Below the pieces are notes generated by a model that searched no databases, had not been told where the DNA came from, and saw nothing but the letters and a program-made list of their open reading frames with translations. From contig PXDM01000415.1 in the NCBI GenBank assembly GCA_003565055.1, positions 1 to 6,288 of the forward strand: DNA of 6,288 nucleotides, given 5' to 3'. Below, one piece after another: positions 1 to 6,144 of the stretch (position 1 is the stretch's first letter; every line of letters begins with the position of its first letter). The DNA is from Paracoccaceae bacterium (GTDB lineage: Bacteria > Pseudomonadota > Alphaproteobacteria > Rhodobacterales > Rhodobacteraceae). The position numbers were made by a program, and so were the translations under genes.

Positions 1-600
1 GAGATCGCCTGCCGCGGCACCGGATCGCTCCGCGTCCATGACGAGGCGCTCGACAAGCTTCAGGCGCTGCGCGATCGCCTGGGCAAGCCGCTGATCGTCC
101 GCTCGGCCTATCGCTCGCCCGAGCACAACCGCAATGTCGGCGGCGCACCGCGCTCGAAGCACATGGACGGCACGGCCTTTGATATCGCCATGTCGAACCA
201 CGACCCCGCCGCCTTCGAGGCCGCCGCGCGCGAGGTGGGGTTCCTCGGCTTCGGCTTCTATCCCCGCTCGGGCTTCATGCATATCGACCTCGGCCCCGCC
301 CGCCAGTGGGGCCAGCCCTTCCCGGCGCGCACGGTGCCGTTTGCCGCCGAGACTCCGCCCGCGCGCGAGGCGCTGGCCAAAAGCCGTACCATCAAGGGTG
401 GTGGGGCGGCCGGAGTGGCGACGCTGGGTGCTGCGGGCGTGGAGGTCGCGCAGAACGTGCTGGCCGAAACCCAGTCCGCCATCCTGCCGCTGGTCCCTTA
501 TCTCGATACGCTGCGCTGGGTGTTCATCGCGGTGGCTCTCGGCGGCATCGCGGTCACCATCTATGCCCGGCTCGATGACTGGAGGAAAGGCCTGCGCTGA
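1..600 (+). CDS. M15A-family zinc peptidase, phage endolysin-like, with C-terminal membrane segment (5' partial)
   Basis: The reading frame is open from base 1 and ends at TGA 598-600, so the start lies outside the window; 199 codons are visible. The front two thirds is a peptidase M15A domain (D-Ala-D-Ala carboxypeptidase-like or L,D/D,D-endopeptidase), which cuts peptidoglycan cross-links. The motif SKHMDGTAFDI (visible residues 52-62) supplies His54 and Asp61, and FMHIDLG (92-98) supplies His94. These are the expected three zinc ligands, and Asp96 follows. SAYRSPEHN (34-43) is also typical of the family. After a Gly/Ala-rich linker (about 125-150), residues 173-189 form one hydrophobic segment followed by the charged tail RLDDWRKGLR, so the enzyme is probably membrane-anchored. 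This architecture matches lysis-cassette lysins of alphaproteobacterial prophages. Composition is GC-rich (44 of 60 bases in 181-240). Family is confident; the phage origin is inferred from resemblance, as no other phage gene is in view. Confidence 0.9.
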   Translation, partial: EIACRGTGSLRVHDEALDKLQALRDRLGKPLIVRSAYRSPEHNRNVGGAPRSKHMDGTAFDIAMSNHDPAAFEAAAREVGFLGFGFYPRSGFMHIDLGPARQWGQPFPARTVPFAAETPPAREALAKSRTIKGGGAAGVATLGAAGVEVAQNVLAETQSAILPLVPYLDTLRWVFIAVALGGIAVTIYARLDDWRKGLR

Positions 601-689
601 TGTTGACCAGCTTGATGGGTCGGGCGTCTCTCCTGGGCCTGTGCGCGGTGGATATCGTTCGCGCAGAGCCAGTAGAAATATTGAAGTGA
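600..689 (+). CDS. 29-aa ORF directly after the lysin, possible stump of a lysis-cassette gene
   Basis: An ATG at 600 shares its A with the lysin stop codon (TGATG, stop 598-600). It is preceded by a purine-rich GGAGG (581-585) and GAAAGG (585-590) at usable distances, so translation coupled to the lysin is plausible. The frame ends at TGA 687-689. The peptide starts MLTSLMGRASLLGLCAVDIV, a mildly hydrophobic N-terminus, then RAEPVEILK. Prophage lysins of this kind are often followed by a small membrane-anchored Rz-like or holin-like protein, so this may be the 5' end of such a gene cut short by deletion or recombination. I recognise no family, and a chance ORF is a real alternative. Confidence 0.3.
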   Translation: MLTSLMGRASLLGLCAVDIVRAEPVEILK

Positions 690-1055
690 TTCGTAAATCC
701 AGAGACCGCTTCCAGTCCGTTCATAGACCTGCGAGCCCAAGCGCGCCGACACTCGCCAGACAATTTGCCGAAAACTCACAGATTTTTTCACGACTCCATG
801 CTGCAACAGCAAACAACGCGAAGTTGTCCATCGGGATGCTTCCGTCGCACGCGGCACCCGAATCTCCGACTACCGACGGATCGCTCGGAAGTTGTGGCGG
901 AGCATGCACAAAATGAATCTGCTCGAGCCTTTCGATGGGTCGAGAACCGCCTCTGCCCATGCGTCACGGCCCTTGAGTTCTGTTGGGTCGTGGGGACAAA
1001 ATGCTGCACTGCGGCTAAGCCTGCCGGTGCAATCAGCGACGCTCTATTGGCTGTG
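690..1055. other. Non-coding stretch with no recognisable gene, likely decayed prophage-edge DNA
   Basis: Open frames exist on both strands, but none gives a protein with a recognisable motif, a plausible ribosome binding site or an even, protein-like composition. Base composition is lower in GC than the lysin (34 of 60 bases in 721-780 against 44 of 60 in 181-240). I see no tRNA, no obvious insertion-sequence end and no terminator with a T run. One imperfect inverted repeat is present (922-944), listed separately. The stretch separates the phage-like lysin from the catabolic operon and is most simply read as degenerate DNA at a prophage boundary. Confidence 0.5.
922..944. repeat. Imperfect inverted repeat, 8-bp arms
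   Basis: CTCGAGCC (922-929) and GGGTCGAG (937-944) pair at seven of eight positions around a 7-base loop. There is no T run after it on either strand, so it is not a convincing intrinsic terminator. It could be chance, or a remnant of a mobile-element end. No function is assigned. Confidence 0.3.
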
Positions 1056-1072
1056 GGCTGACGCTATCAGCC
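1056..1072. promoter_or_regulatory. 17-bp inverted repeat abutting the -35 box
   Basis: GGCTGA (1056-1061) and TCAGCC (1067-1072) are perfect reverse complements around CGCTA. The right arm ends exactly one base before TTGACA (1073-1078). The spacing fits a binding site for a dimeric regulator placed just upstream of the promoter, where an activator would sit. It is unlike the GGAAC-type half-sites found downstream, so it may belong to a different protein. No T run follows, so a terminator is unlikely. A 6-bp arm can occur by chance. Confidence 0.35.
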
Positions 1073-1103
1073 TTGACATGCCAAAGATCAATCGCCTTAT
1101 CAT
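1073..1103 (+). promoter_or_regulatory. Candidate sigma-70 promoter of the iclR-led operon
   Basis: TTGACA (1073-1078) is a perfect -35 consensus. The best -10 candidate is TATCAT (1098-1103, five of six to TATAAT), with a 19-bp spacer, longer than the preferred 17. Transcription would start near 1110, about 95 bases before the regulator's ATG at 1207, just ahead of the GGAAC-type operator cluster. This is the only good promoter-like pair I found in the stretch before the operon. The long spacer is the weak point, and it may indicate a promoter that needs activation. Confidence 0.4.
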
Positions 1104-1114
1104 GTCCCATAAAA

Positions 1115-1142
1115 CGGAACTACTGTTCTGTATATCGGAACA
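1115..1142. promoter_or_regulatory. Probable IclR-type operator with three half-sites
   Basis: Three related half-sites lie in a row: CGGAAC (1115-1120), GTTCTG (1125-1130) and CGGAAC (1136-1141). The last two form the 19-bp palindrome TGTTCTGTATATCGGAACA (1124-1142) with perfect 5-bp outer arms and one mismatch in the sixth and seventh positions. The first two form GAAC-TACT-GTTC (1117-1128). IclR-family regulators commonly bind palindromes built from such TTCnG...CGGAA arms. The site lies downstream of the candidate promoter and 65 bases before the iclR start codon, which suits autoregulation by blocking transcription. The pattern is seen directly; the bound protein is inferred. Confidence 0.55.
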
Positions 1143-1206
1143 ATTAATCATTGTCCAGCCCTTTCGCATTCGCGTTTGACAGGCTTGGAAGAAGGACGAG
1201 AGGCCG

Positions 1207-2007
1207 ATGGTCGGTGCTCCAAGGAATCCTGTCGAACGTGCGCTTCAAGTGATCAACTTGATGGGGGGCAGCGGTGACCCTGATCGGATCTGGGGTGTGC
1301 GGGAATTGGCTTCCGCACTGGACATGCCGCCCAGCGCCGCGCATCGCACGCTGGCCAGTCTGGTCGAGGCACGCTGGCTGAAGCGTGACGAGACAGGGCG
1401 CGGATATTGCCTGGGGATGGACTTGATCCGCCTGTCCTTCCTGATTTCCGGCAGCCATCCGTTGCGCCGTATTGCCAAGCCCGTGATGGAAGATCTTGTT
1501 GCGGAATGTGACGAAACCGTTCTGCTGGGTATTCTGAATCCAGAAAACCAGCGCATGATGTTCGCGCTGTCGGTCGAGTCGCGCAATCCGCTGCGCTACG
1601 TCGTCGAACTCAATCGCTGGATTCCCATACACTATTCCGCAAGCGGGCTGGGGATCATGGCCTTCCTGCCCGAATCACAGCGCGAGGCCGTGCTCAGCCA
1701 GACCGACCTGGAGGGCGCGCATGCCGGAACCATCACCTCGCCCGACGCGATCCGCGCCGAAATCAGGAGAATCCGGCAACAGGGCTATGCGATCTCCTTC
1801 GGGCAGCGCCTGAAGGATGCAGTTGGCATAGCCGCACCGATTTTCGGCCCCGGCGGCGATGTGATCGGCAATCTGTGCATCACTTTGCCAAAACAACGCT
1901 TCGGCGGGGAACGAGACGAAACCCGTCTGTCTTCAACCGTGATCCGGCATGCGGCCCGGATCTCGCAAATTCTGGCCCAAGGACCTGGAGATTCACATGA
2001 GCACTGA
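1207..2007 (+). CDS. IclR-family transcriptional regulator
   Basis: This 266-aa protein has the length and layout of IclR regulators. Residues about 8-75 form the N-terminal winged helix-turn-helix: VERALQVINLM begins the first helix, and VRELASALDMPPSAAHRTLASLVEARWLKRD covers the recognition helix and wing. The remainder, about 80-255, is the ligand-binding domain, including DETVLLGILN, SASGLGIMAFLP, QGYAISFGQRLKDAVGIAAPIF and GDVIGNLCITLP, all family-typical. The start at 1207 is supported by AAGGA (1192-1196) ten bases upstream and by the usual N-terminal length. The gene is co-directional with, and overlaps by 11 bp, the next gene, so it is the first cistron of the operon rather than a divergent regulator. 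It probably senses a substrate or CoA-pathway intermediate and acts at the palindrome at 1124-1142. The ligand is unknown, and whether it activates or represses cannot be told. Confidence 0.93.
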   Translation: MVGAPRNPVERALQVINLMGGSGDPDRIWGVRELASALDMPPSAAHRTLASLVEARWLKRDETGRGYCLGMDLIRLSFLISGSHPLRRIAKPVMEDLVAECDETVLLGILNPENQRMMFALSVESRNPLRYVVELNRWIPIHYSASGLGIMAFLPESQREAVLSQTDLEGAHAGTITSPDAIRAEIRRIRQQGYAISFGQRLKDAVGIAAPIFGPGGDVIGNLCITLPKQRFGGERDETRLSSTVIRHAARISQILAQGPGDSHEH

Positions 2008-2395
2008 CACTTTGCATCCGGCGCAACAGCCATGGCGAGAGAAAGGCGGGCAGATCGTGATGGTCGGCACCCAATGCGAAGGATGCGGTAAACGCTTTTT
2101 TCCCAGCGTCGCCTTTTGCGACCAGTGCGACGGGGACGCGTTCAAGACCATGGATATCGGGTCGCACGGAAAGCTTTATAGCTATTCCGAAATCCATGTC
2201 GCCCCCAAGGCATTCGAAACACCTTATGTCGTGGGTTATGTCGATTTCGGTGACGATGTGCGCGTCTTTGGCCAGATCGCCCATCAGGCAGCCGAGCTGG
2301 AGTTGGACATCACGGTCCGGCCCGTTCTTGGCACCATCCGCAAAAATCCCGACGGCACTTCGGTGACCGGCTATCGTTTCTGCAAGGAAGGCTGA
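1997..2395 (+). CDS. DUF35 Zn-ribbon/OB-fold protein (thiolase partner)
   Basis: This 132-aa protein begins at ATG 1997, chosen because TGGAG (1986-1990) lies six bases upstream and the N-terminus MSTDTLHPAQQPW has the right length. An in-frame ATG at 1949 deep inside iclR is less likely. Residues about 25-45 form a rubredoxin-like zinc ribbon: CEGC, ten residues, then CDQC (Cx2C-x10-Cx2C). The following part (IGSHGKLYSYSEIHVAPKAFETPYVVGYVDF and onward) is the OB-fold half of the DUF35 family. Such proteins bind acyl-CoA or hold together thiolase-fold enzymes, as in archaeal acetoacetyl-CoA thiolase/HMG-CoA synthase complexes and in the Ltp2 steroid side-chain aldolase complexes. The thiolase gene begins four bases after its stop codon, so this is most likely that enzyme's obligate partner. 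It is not thought to be catalytic by itself here. Confidence 0.9.
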   Translation: MSTDTLHPAQQPWREKGGQIVMVGTQCEGCGKRFFPSVAFCDQCDGDAFKTMDIGSHGKLYSYSEIHVAPKAFETPYVVGYVDFGDDVRVFGQIAHQAAELELDITVRPVLGTIRKNPDGTSVTGYRFCKEG

Positions 2396-2399
2396 TTTC

Positions 2400-3548
2400 A
2401 TGCGCAATGTCTATGTGGCCGGGATCGGTCAGACCACTTTCGGCAAGACACCTGAACGCAGCATCGAACAGATGGGCCAGACAGCCGTGCGCGCAGCCCT
2501 TGCAGATGCCGGGTTGGGCAGGTCCGATATCGAAGCGGCCTTCTGTGCCAATGTGCTTGGTGGAATGCTGACCGGCCAGCGCGTGCTTCGGGATCTTGGA
2601 ATGACTGGGATGCCGATAAAGAATATCGAGAATGCATGCTCTTCAGGATCCGTGGCGCTGCAAGATGGGGCCGCAGCCGTCGCGTCGGGTCAGGCCGATA
2701 CAGTGATCGTCTTCGGCGTGGAAAAGCTGTCGGTGCTAGGTGGCGGGACGCTGCCGCTGGAAGATACCGATATCGAAGTGGCGCAGGGTCAGGTGATGCC
2801 TGCGGTCTATGCCATGCGGGCGCGGCGATACATGCACGAATTCGGCGCGACAGAGGATGACCTTGTCGAAGTGTCGGTCAAGGCACGAGGCAATGGTGCG
2901 CTGAACCCGATTGCGCAGTTTCGCAAGGCGGTCACCGCCGATGAGGTGCGAGCCAGCAGGATGGTGGCCGACCCGTTGCGCCTGTTCATGTGCTGCCCCA
3001 CTGGCGATGGCGCAGCCGCGGTCGTGCTGACCGCCGACAAGGCGCTGGCCGCGCGGACCAGCGCAACACTCCGCGTCGCCGGCACAGCACTGCAATCGGG
3101 GCTCTACAAGACCGGGTTTCGGAGCATGAGTTCGGCGGAACTAACCGAACGGACCGCGCGGATTGCCTATAATCAGGCCGGAATCAAGGCCGAAGATGTT
3201 GGGATCTGCGAATTGCATGATGCCTTCGCCATCGCCGAACTCATGTATTATGAAGCGCTTGGCCTGTGCGATGTCGGGCAAGGCACAACGCTTGTGCGAG
3301 AGGGCGAGACAACCCTCAAGGGCCGTATCCCGGTCAATCCCAGCGGTGGGCTTTTGTCACGGGGCCATGCGCTTGGTGCTACTGGCATCGCCCAGCTGAT
3401 CGAGATCGCAACCCAGATGCGCGGCGAAGCCGGCGCGCGTCAGGTTGCCAACACTCCCCGGATCGGCGTTACCCATTGCACTGGCGGCGGGATCAGCGGG
3501 CTCGATCATGGCGCTTGTGCTGTCACGGTGCTGGAGGCGATGCAATGA
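2400..3548 (+). CDS. SCP2-type thiolase family protein (acetyl-CoA acetyltransferase-like)
   Basis: This 382-aa protein has the full length of a thiolase. It would cleave a 3-oxoacyl-CoA with CoA, or run the reverse condensation. Visible active-site elements are the nucleophilic Cys80 in ENACSSGSVAL, His323 in GHALGATG and Cys360 in HCTGGGISG, the standard Cys/His/Cys set. HDAF (273-276) stands where SCP2-type thiolases carry HDCF and classical thiolases NEAF. The DPLRLFMCCPTGDGAAAVVL stretch is also typical of the SCP2/lipid-transfer subgroup. Because the nucleophile and both acid-base residues are kept, I read it as a true thiolase rather than an Ltp2-type retro-aldolase. AAGGAAG (2384-2390) precedes the start by nine bases. 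The DUF35 gene is four bases upstream and the stop overlaps the next start (ATGA, 3545-3548). Substrate is unknown; no signal peptide is seen, so it is cytosolic. Confidence 0.92.
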   Translation: MRNVYVAGIGQTTFGKTPERSIEQMGQTAVRAALADAGLGRSDIEAAFCANVLGGMLTGQRVLRDLGMTGMPIKNIENACSSGSVALQDGAAAVASGQADTVIVFGVEKLSVLGGGTLPLEDTDIEVAQGQVMPAVYAMRARRYMHEFGATEDDLVEVSVKARGNGALNPIAQFRKAVTADEVRASRMVADPLRLFMCCPTGDGAAAVVLTADKALAARTSATLRVAGTALQSGLYKTGFRSMSSAELTERTARIAYNQAGIKAEDVGICELHDAFAIAELMYYEALGLCDVGQGTTLVREGETTLKGRIPVNPSGGLLSRGHALGATGIAQLIEIATQMRGEAGARQVANTPRIGVTHCTGGGISGLDHGACAVTVLEAMQ

Positions 3549-4789
3549 CACGGCGCACCGGACCGCTTGACAAGATTTGCGTGGTGGACCTGACGACCTT
3601 CCTGTCAGGCCCCTATGCCACCCAGATCCTCGGGGATCTGGGTGCTGATGTGATTAAGGTTGAAATGCCCGGAAAGGGCGATTCCACACGCGTCCTGCCA
3701 CCACATATGGTGCATGGTGATAGCGCCTATTTCCACTCCACCAACCGCAACAAGCAAAGCATCTGCCTAAACCTCAAGAGCGAGCGGGGACGTGGGATTC
3801 TGCTGGACCTGTTGGATAAAGCCGATGTGCTGATCGAAAACTTCCGCCCTGGCGTGCTGGACCGACTGAGCCTGTCAGTCGAGACGTTGCGCGCGCGCAA
3901 CCCTCGCCTCGTGATCTGTCAGATCACCGGGTTCGGGCAGGAAGGCCCCTACAAGGACCGCCCCGCCTATGACATGATCGTGCAGGCGCTGTCCGGCGGA
4001 ATGTCGATGACCGGCCCCAAGGAAGGCCACGCAGTGCGCGCGGGCGTTCCGCTAGGCGATCTTGCTGCGGGCATGTATGCCGTGATTGGCACACTTGCCG
4101 CGCTGACCGAACGCCAGGTAACAGGCAGGGGGCAGGTTGTCGATGTGGCAATGCTGGACGCCCAGATTTCCATGCTGTCCTATCAGGCGCAGTATTACCT
4201 TGTGTCGGGCGATGTTCCCGGTCGGCAGGGTGCGGGCCATGATTCAATTCCCACCTATCGCGCTTTCATGTGCGGCGATGGGCAAGAGGTTGTTGTCACC
4301 GCGAATACGGAACCGATGTGGGTGTCATTGTGCCGGGTTCTGGGTCTGGATGACCTGCCCGCCGACCCCCGCTTTGCTGACAATACCTTGCGGCTTCAGA
4401 ACAAGCACGCGCTCTGGGATATGCTGGAACGCGCGTTCGGCACCAAGGCCTCGGCGCAGTGGCTGCCACTGCTGGTTGATGCCGGGATTCCCTCGGCCAG
4501 GGTCAATACGGTCGATCAGGCGCTTGCTGATCCACAGGTTATCGCGCGCGACATGGTAACGACTGCCCACGCAGCGGATGGCCGACAGTTGCCCATCACC
4601 GGTGACCCGGTCAAGTTTCCCGCACACGGAGAACGCGCATTTTCAATGCCGCCGCGCTTGGGAGAGCATACCAGAACCCTGCTGGCCCAGCGTCTTGGCC
4701 TGACCGATGACGAAATCGCAAATTTGGTGACCCGGGGCGTGGTGGCCTGCGATGCCGGCGTCAAAAACAAGTCAGGGTCCAAGACATGA
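3545..4789 (+). CDS. Class III CoA-transferase (CaiB/BaiF/Frc family)
   Basis: This 414-aa protein has the family length. Enzymes of this family move CoA from a donor thioester such as succinyl-CoA to a free carboxylic acid, through an aspartyl-CoA anhydride. The N-terminal CoA-binding half shows VVDLTTFLSGPYATQILGDLGADVIKVEMPGKGD and NRNKQSICLNLKS, both family hallmarks, then ADVLIENFRPGVLDRLSL. Asp143 in RPAYDMIVQALSGGMSMTG is in the position of the catalytic aspartate. The C-terminal domain includes GRGQVVDVAMLDA and GIPSARVNTVDQALADPQV. The start at ATG 3545 overlaps the thiolase stop by four bases; the frame is open further upstream but that would lie inside the thiolase gene. In the operon it is the likely entry step, activating the pathway acid without ATP. 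Donor and acceptor cannot be read from sequence. The last residues, VKNKSGSKT, form a short polar tail. Confidence 0.93.
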   Translation: MTRRTGPLDKICVVDLTTFLSGPYATQILGDLGADVIKVEMPGKGDSTRVLPPHMVHGDSAYFHSTNRNKQSICLNLKSERGRGILLDLLDKADVLIENFRPGVLDRLSLSVETLRARNPRLVICQITGFGQEGPYKDRPAYDMIVQALSGGMSMTGPKEGHAVRAGVPLGDLAAGMYAVIGTLAALTERQVTGRGQVVDVAMLDAQISMLSYQAQYYLVSGDVPGRQGAGHDSIPTYRAFMCGDGQEVVVTANTEPMWVSLCRVLGLDDLPADPRFADNTLRLQNKHALWDMLERAFGTKASAQWLPLLVDAGIPSARVNTVDQALADPQVIARDMVTTAHAADGRQLPITGDPVKFPAHGERAFSMPPRLGEHTRTLLAQRLGLTDDEIANLVTRGVVACDAGVKNKSGSKT

Positions 4790-6144
4790 CCGGACAGGGC
4801 GCAACCCACAAGCTTGCCGCGCATGTCGCAGGCCTATCGGTAACCGCGTTTTCCGATGCTACTTGGCAGGCATTCGAGCGTGCGGTGCTTGACTGGGCGG
4901 CATGCACGATTGCCGGCGCCAGCGGGGCCGGCGCGTTGCACCGGACCGTCGGCGCCGCCGCGCCAACCGGCGAAGCGTCCATCCTGGGAACCGCCCTACA
5001 CGACAGTGCTGCCATGGCCGCCTTTCACAATGCCTATGCCTGCCACCTGCTGGAATATGACGATCTGCACGGCCCCTCGATCTATCATCCCGGCGCCCCG
5101 ACAATCAGCGCGGCCTTCGCTGTTGCAGAACGGATCAATGCCAGCGCAGCCGATCTTGCCGCAGCCATCGTCGCCGGATACGAGGTTGGCATCCGCGTGG
5201 GCGAGGCTGCCGGCACCGCTCATTACGCGAATTTTCACACCACCGGCACCGTGGGCGCAATCGGCGCGGCGGCGGCCGCGGCACGGGTCATGCGCCTCGA
5301 TACGACGCAGACACGCGACGCCATCGGCACAGCCGCGACGCAGGGGGCAGCACTCTGGGCATTCTCGGATGACGCGGCGGGATCCAAGCCTGTCCATCCC
5401 GCACATGCGGCGATGGTAGGCGTACTTTCGGCCGATCTGGCGCGCGCGGGGGTGACCGGGGCCAAGCGCGCAATAGAAGGCCCGCGCGGATTTCTCGCAA
5501 CCCTTGGCGGCGACGCCAAGGCCCGCTGCCTTGAGGAAGGGCTTGACGGCACAACCGCCCCCCGGATCGAGGCGTTGACGCTGAAAGCCTATCCGTGCTG
5601 CGGCCATACCCATACCGGGATCGAGGCCGCGCAGGAAATTGCCCGCGCGCTTTCTTCGAGCGGGCAGAGCGCGGATGACATCGCGTCGGTCACCATTGCA
5701 ACCTATGGCAGCGCCATCCGGGTTGCGGGTGTCGCATCGCCCCGGACACCCGAGCAGGCCGCGTTTTCCTACGCGCATGTGGTGGCCTGGGTGCTGGCAC
5801 ATGGAACGCTGGACGGGGCTTTTTCCGACATGGCCGTGCAGGCCCCCAAAATCGCAGCTCTGCGCAGCAAGATAGAGCTAAGTCACGCCCCGGAGTTCGA
5901 TGCAGACTATCCGATCTCTCAGCCCGTGCGCCTGATCGTAACGCCGACAACAGGGCGGCAGCTTGACGCCTACGCAGAGCATGCAACCGGAACCCCGGCC
6001 AAGCCCATGACGGACGAAGCTCAAAACAATAAATTGCGTCAGTTGCTGGGCGAAGCAATGCCTGGATGGAACGCCTATGTAGCCGGGCTTGTTCGATCGG
6101 ACCAGCCCATTGCCCAGCCACCTTCAGAAGGGATCAGCGCATGA
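4786..6144 (+). CDS. MmgE/PrpD family protein (dehydratase/epimerase/decarboxylase-type)
   Basis: This 452-aa protein matches the family length. The family includes 2-methylcitrate dehydratase, cis-aconitate decarboxylase and iminodisuccinate epimerase, all acting on small polycarboxylic acids. Hallmarks in order are AVLDWAACTIAGASG near the N-terminus; EYDDLHGPSIYHPGAP (90-105) with His101; NFHTTGTVG (149-156) with His151; SKPVHPAHAA (200-208) with Lys201; and LKAYPCCGHTHTGIEA with Lys267 and His274. These are the positions where characterised members keep catalytic His and Lys residues. The stretch read as LDFDD in many members is LEYDD here, a possible Asp-to-Glu change at 90. Start and stop both overlap neighbours by four bases (4786-4789 and 6141-6144). 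It is not likely to be PrpD proper, since no methylcitrate synthase or lyase gene is beside it. The reaction is unknown; a dehydration or isomerisation step is the best guess. Confidence 0.9.
   Translation: MTGQGATHKLAAHVAGLSVTAFSDATWQAFERAVLDWAACTIAGASGAGALHRTVGAAAPTGEASILGTALHDSAAMAAFHNAYACHLLEYDDLHGPSIYHPGAPTISAAFAVAERINASAADLAAAIVAGYEVGIRVGEAAGTAHYANFHTTGTVGAIGAAAAAARVMRLDTTQTRDAIGTAATQGAALWAFSDDAAGSKPVHPAHAAMVGVLSADLARAGVTGAKRAIEGPRGFLATLGGDAKARCLEEGLDGTTAPRIEALTLKAYPCCGHTHTGIEAAQEIARALSSSGQSADDIASVTIATYGSAIRVAGVASPRTPEQAAFSYAHVVAWVLAHGTLDGAFSDMAVQAPKIAALRSKIELSHAPEFDADYPISQPVRLIVTPTTGRQLDAYAEHATGTPAKPMTDEAQNNKLRQLLGEAMPGWNAYVAGLVRSDQPIAQPPSEGISA

Noticed and set aside
134..916. Long + strand open frame overlapping the lysin and the following spacer
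   Set aside because: It is out of frame with a lysin that has clear zinc-ligand motifs. Its translation is rich in Arg/Ser/Pro with no recognisable domain, as expected of a GC-rich shadow frame.
614..942. Direct repeat GATGGGTCG at 614-622 and 934-942 as possible attachment sites or target duplication
   Set aside because: A 9-bp match within 600 bases is close to chance expectation, and the flanking bases do not extend it.
922..944. Inverted repeat considered as an intrinsic terminator after the lysin
   Set aside because: No T run follows on either strand, and it is more than 300 bases from the lysin stop.
601..1206. tRNA gene, CRISPR array or insertion-sequence end
   Set aside because: No cloverleaf-type T-arm motif, no regularly spaced repeats and no transposase-like translation were seen on either strand.
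1880..2407. 175-codon minus-strand frame across the iclR/DUF35 junction
   Set aside because: It is antisense to two well-supported overlapping genes and shows no recognisable protein features.
3266..3544. In-frame upstream extension of the CoA transferase to an ATG at 3266
   Set aside because: It would lie entirely inside the thiolase 3' end and encode an Arg-rich stretch. The family N-terminus fits the ATG at 3545, which forms the usual ATGA overlap.
2400..3548. Reading the thiolase-fold protein as an Ltp2-type steroid side-chain aldolase
   Set aside because: The nucleophilic Cys and the His/Cys acid-base pair of true thiolases are all present, and no other steroid-degradation gene is in the window.
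4996..5802. 268-codon open frame on the minus strand inside the MmgE/PrpD gene
   Set aside because: It lies fully antisense to a well-supported gene and has a Gly/Arg/Cys-rich translation without family motifs. GC-rich codon bias explains it.
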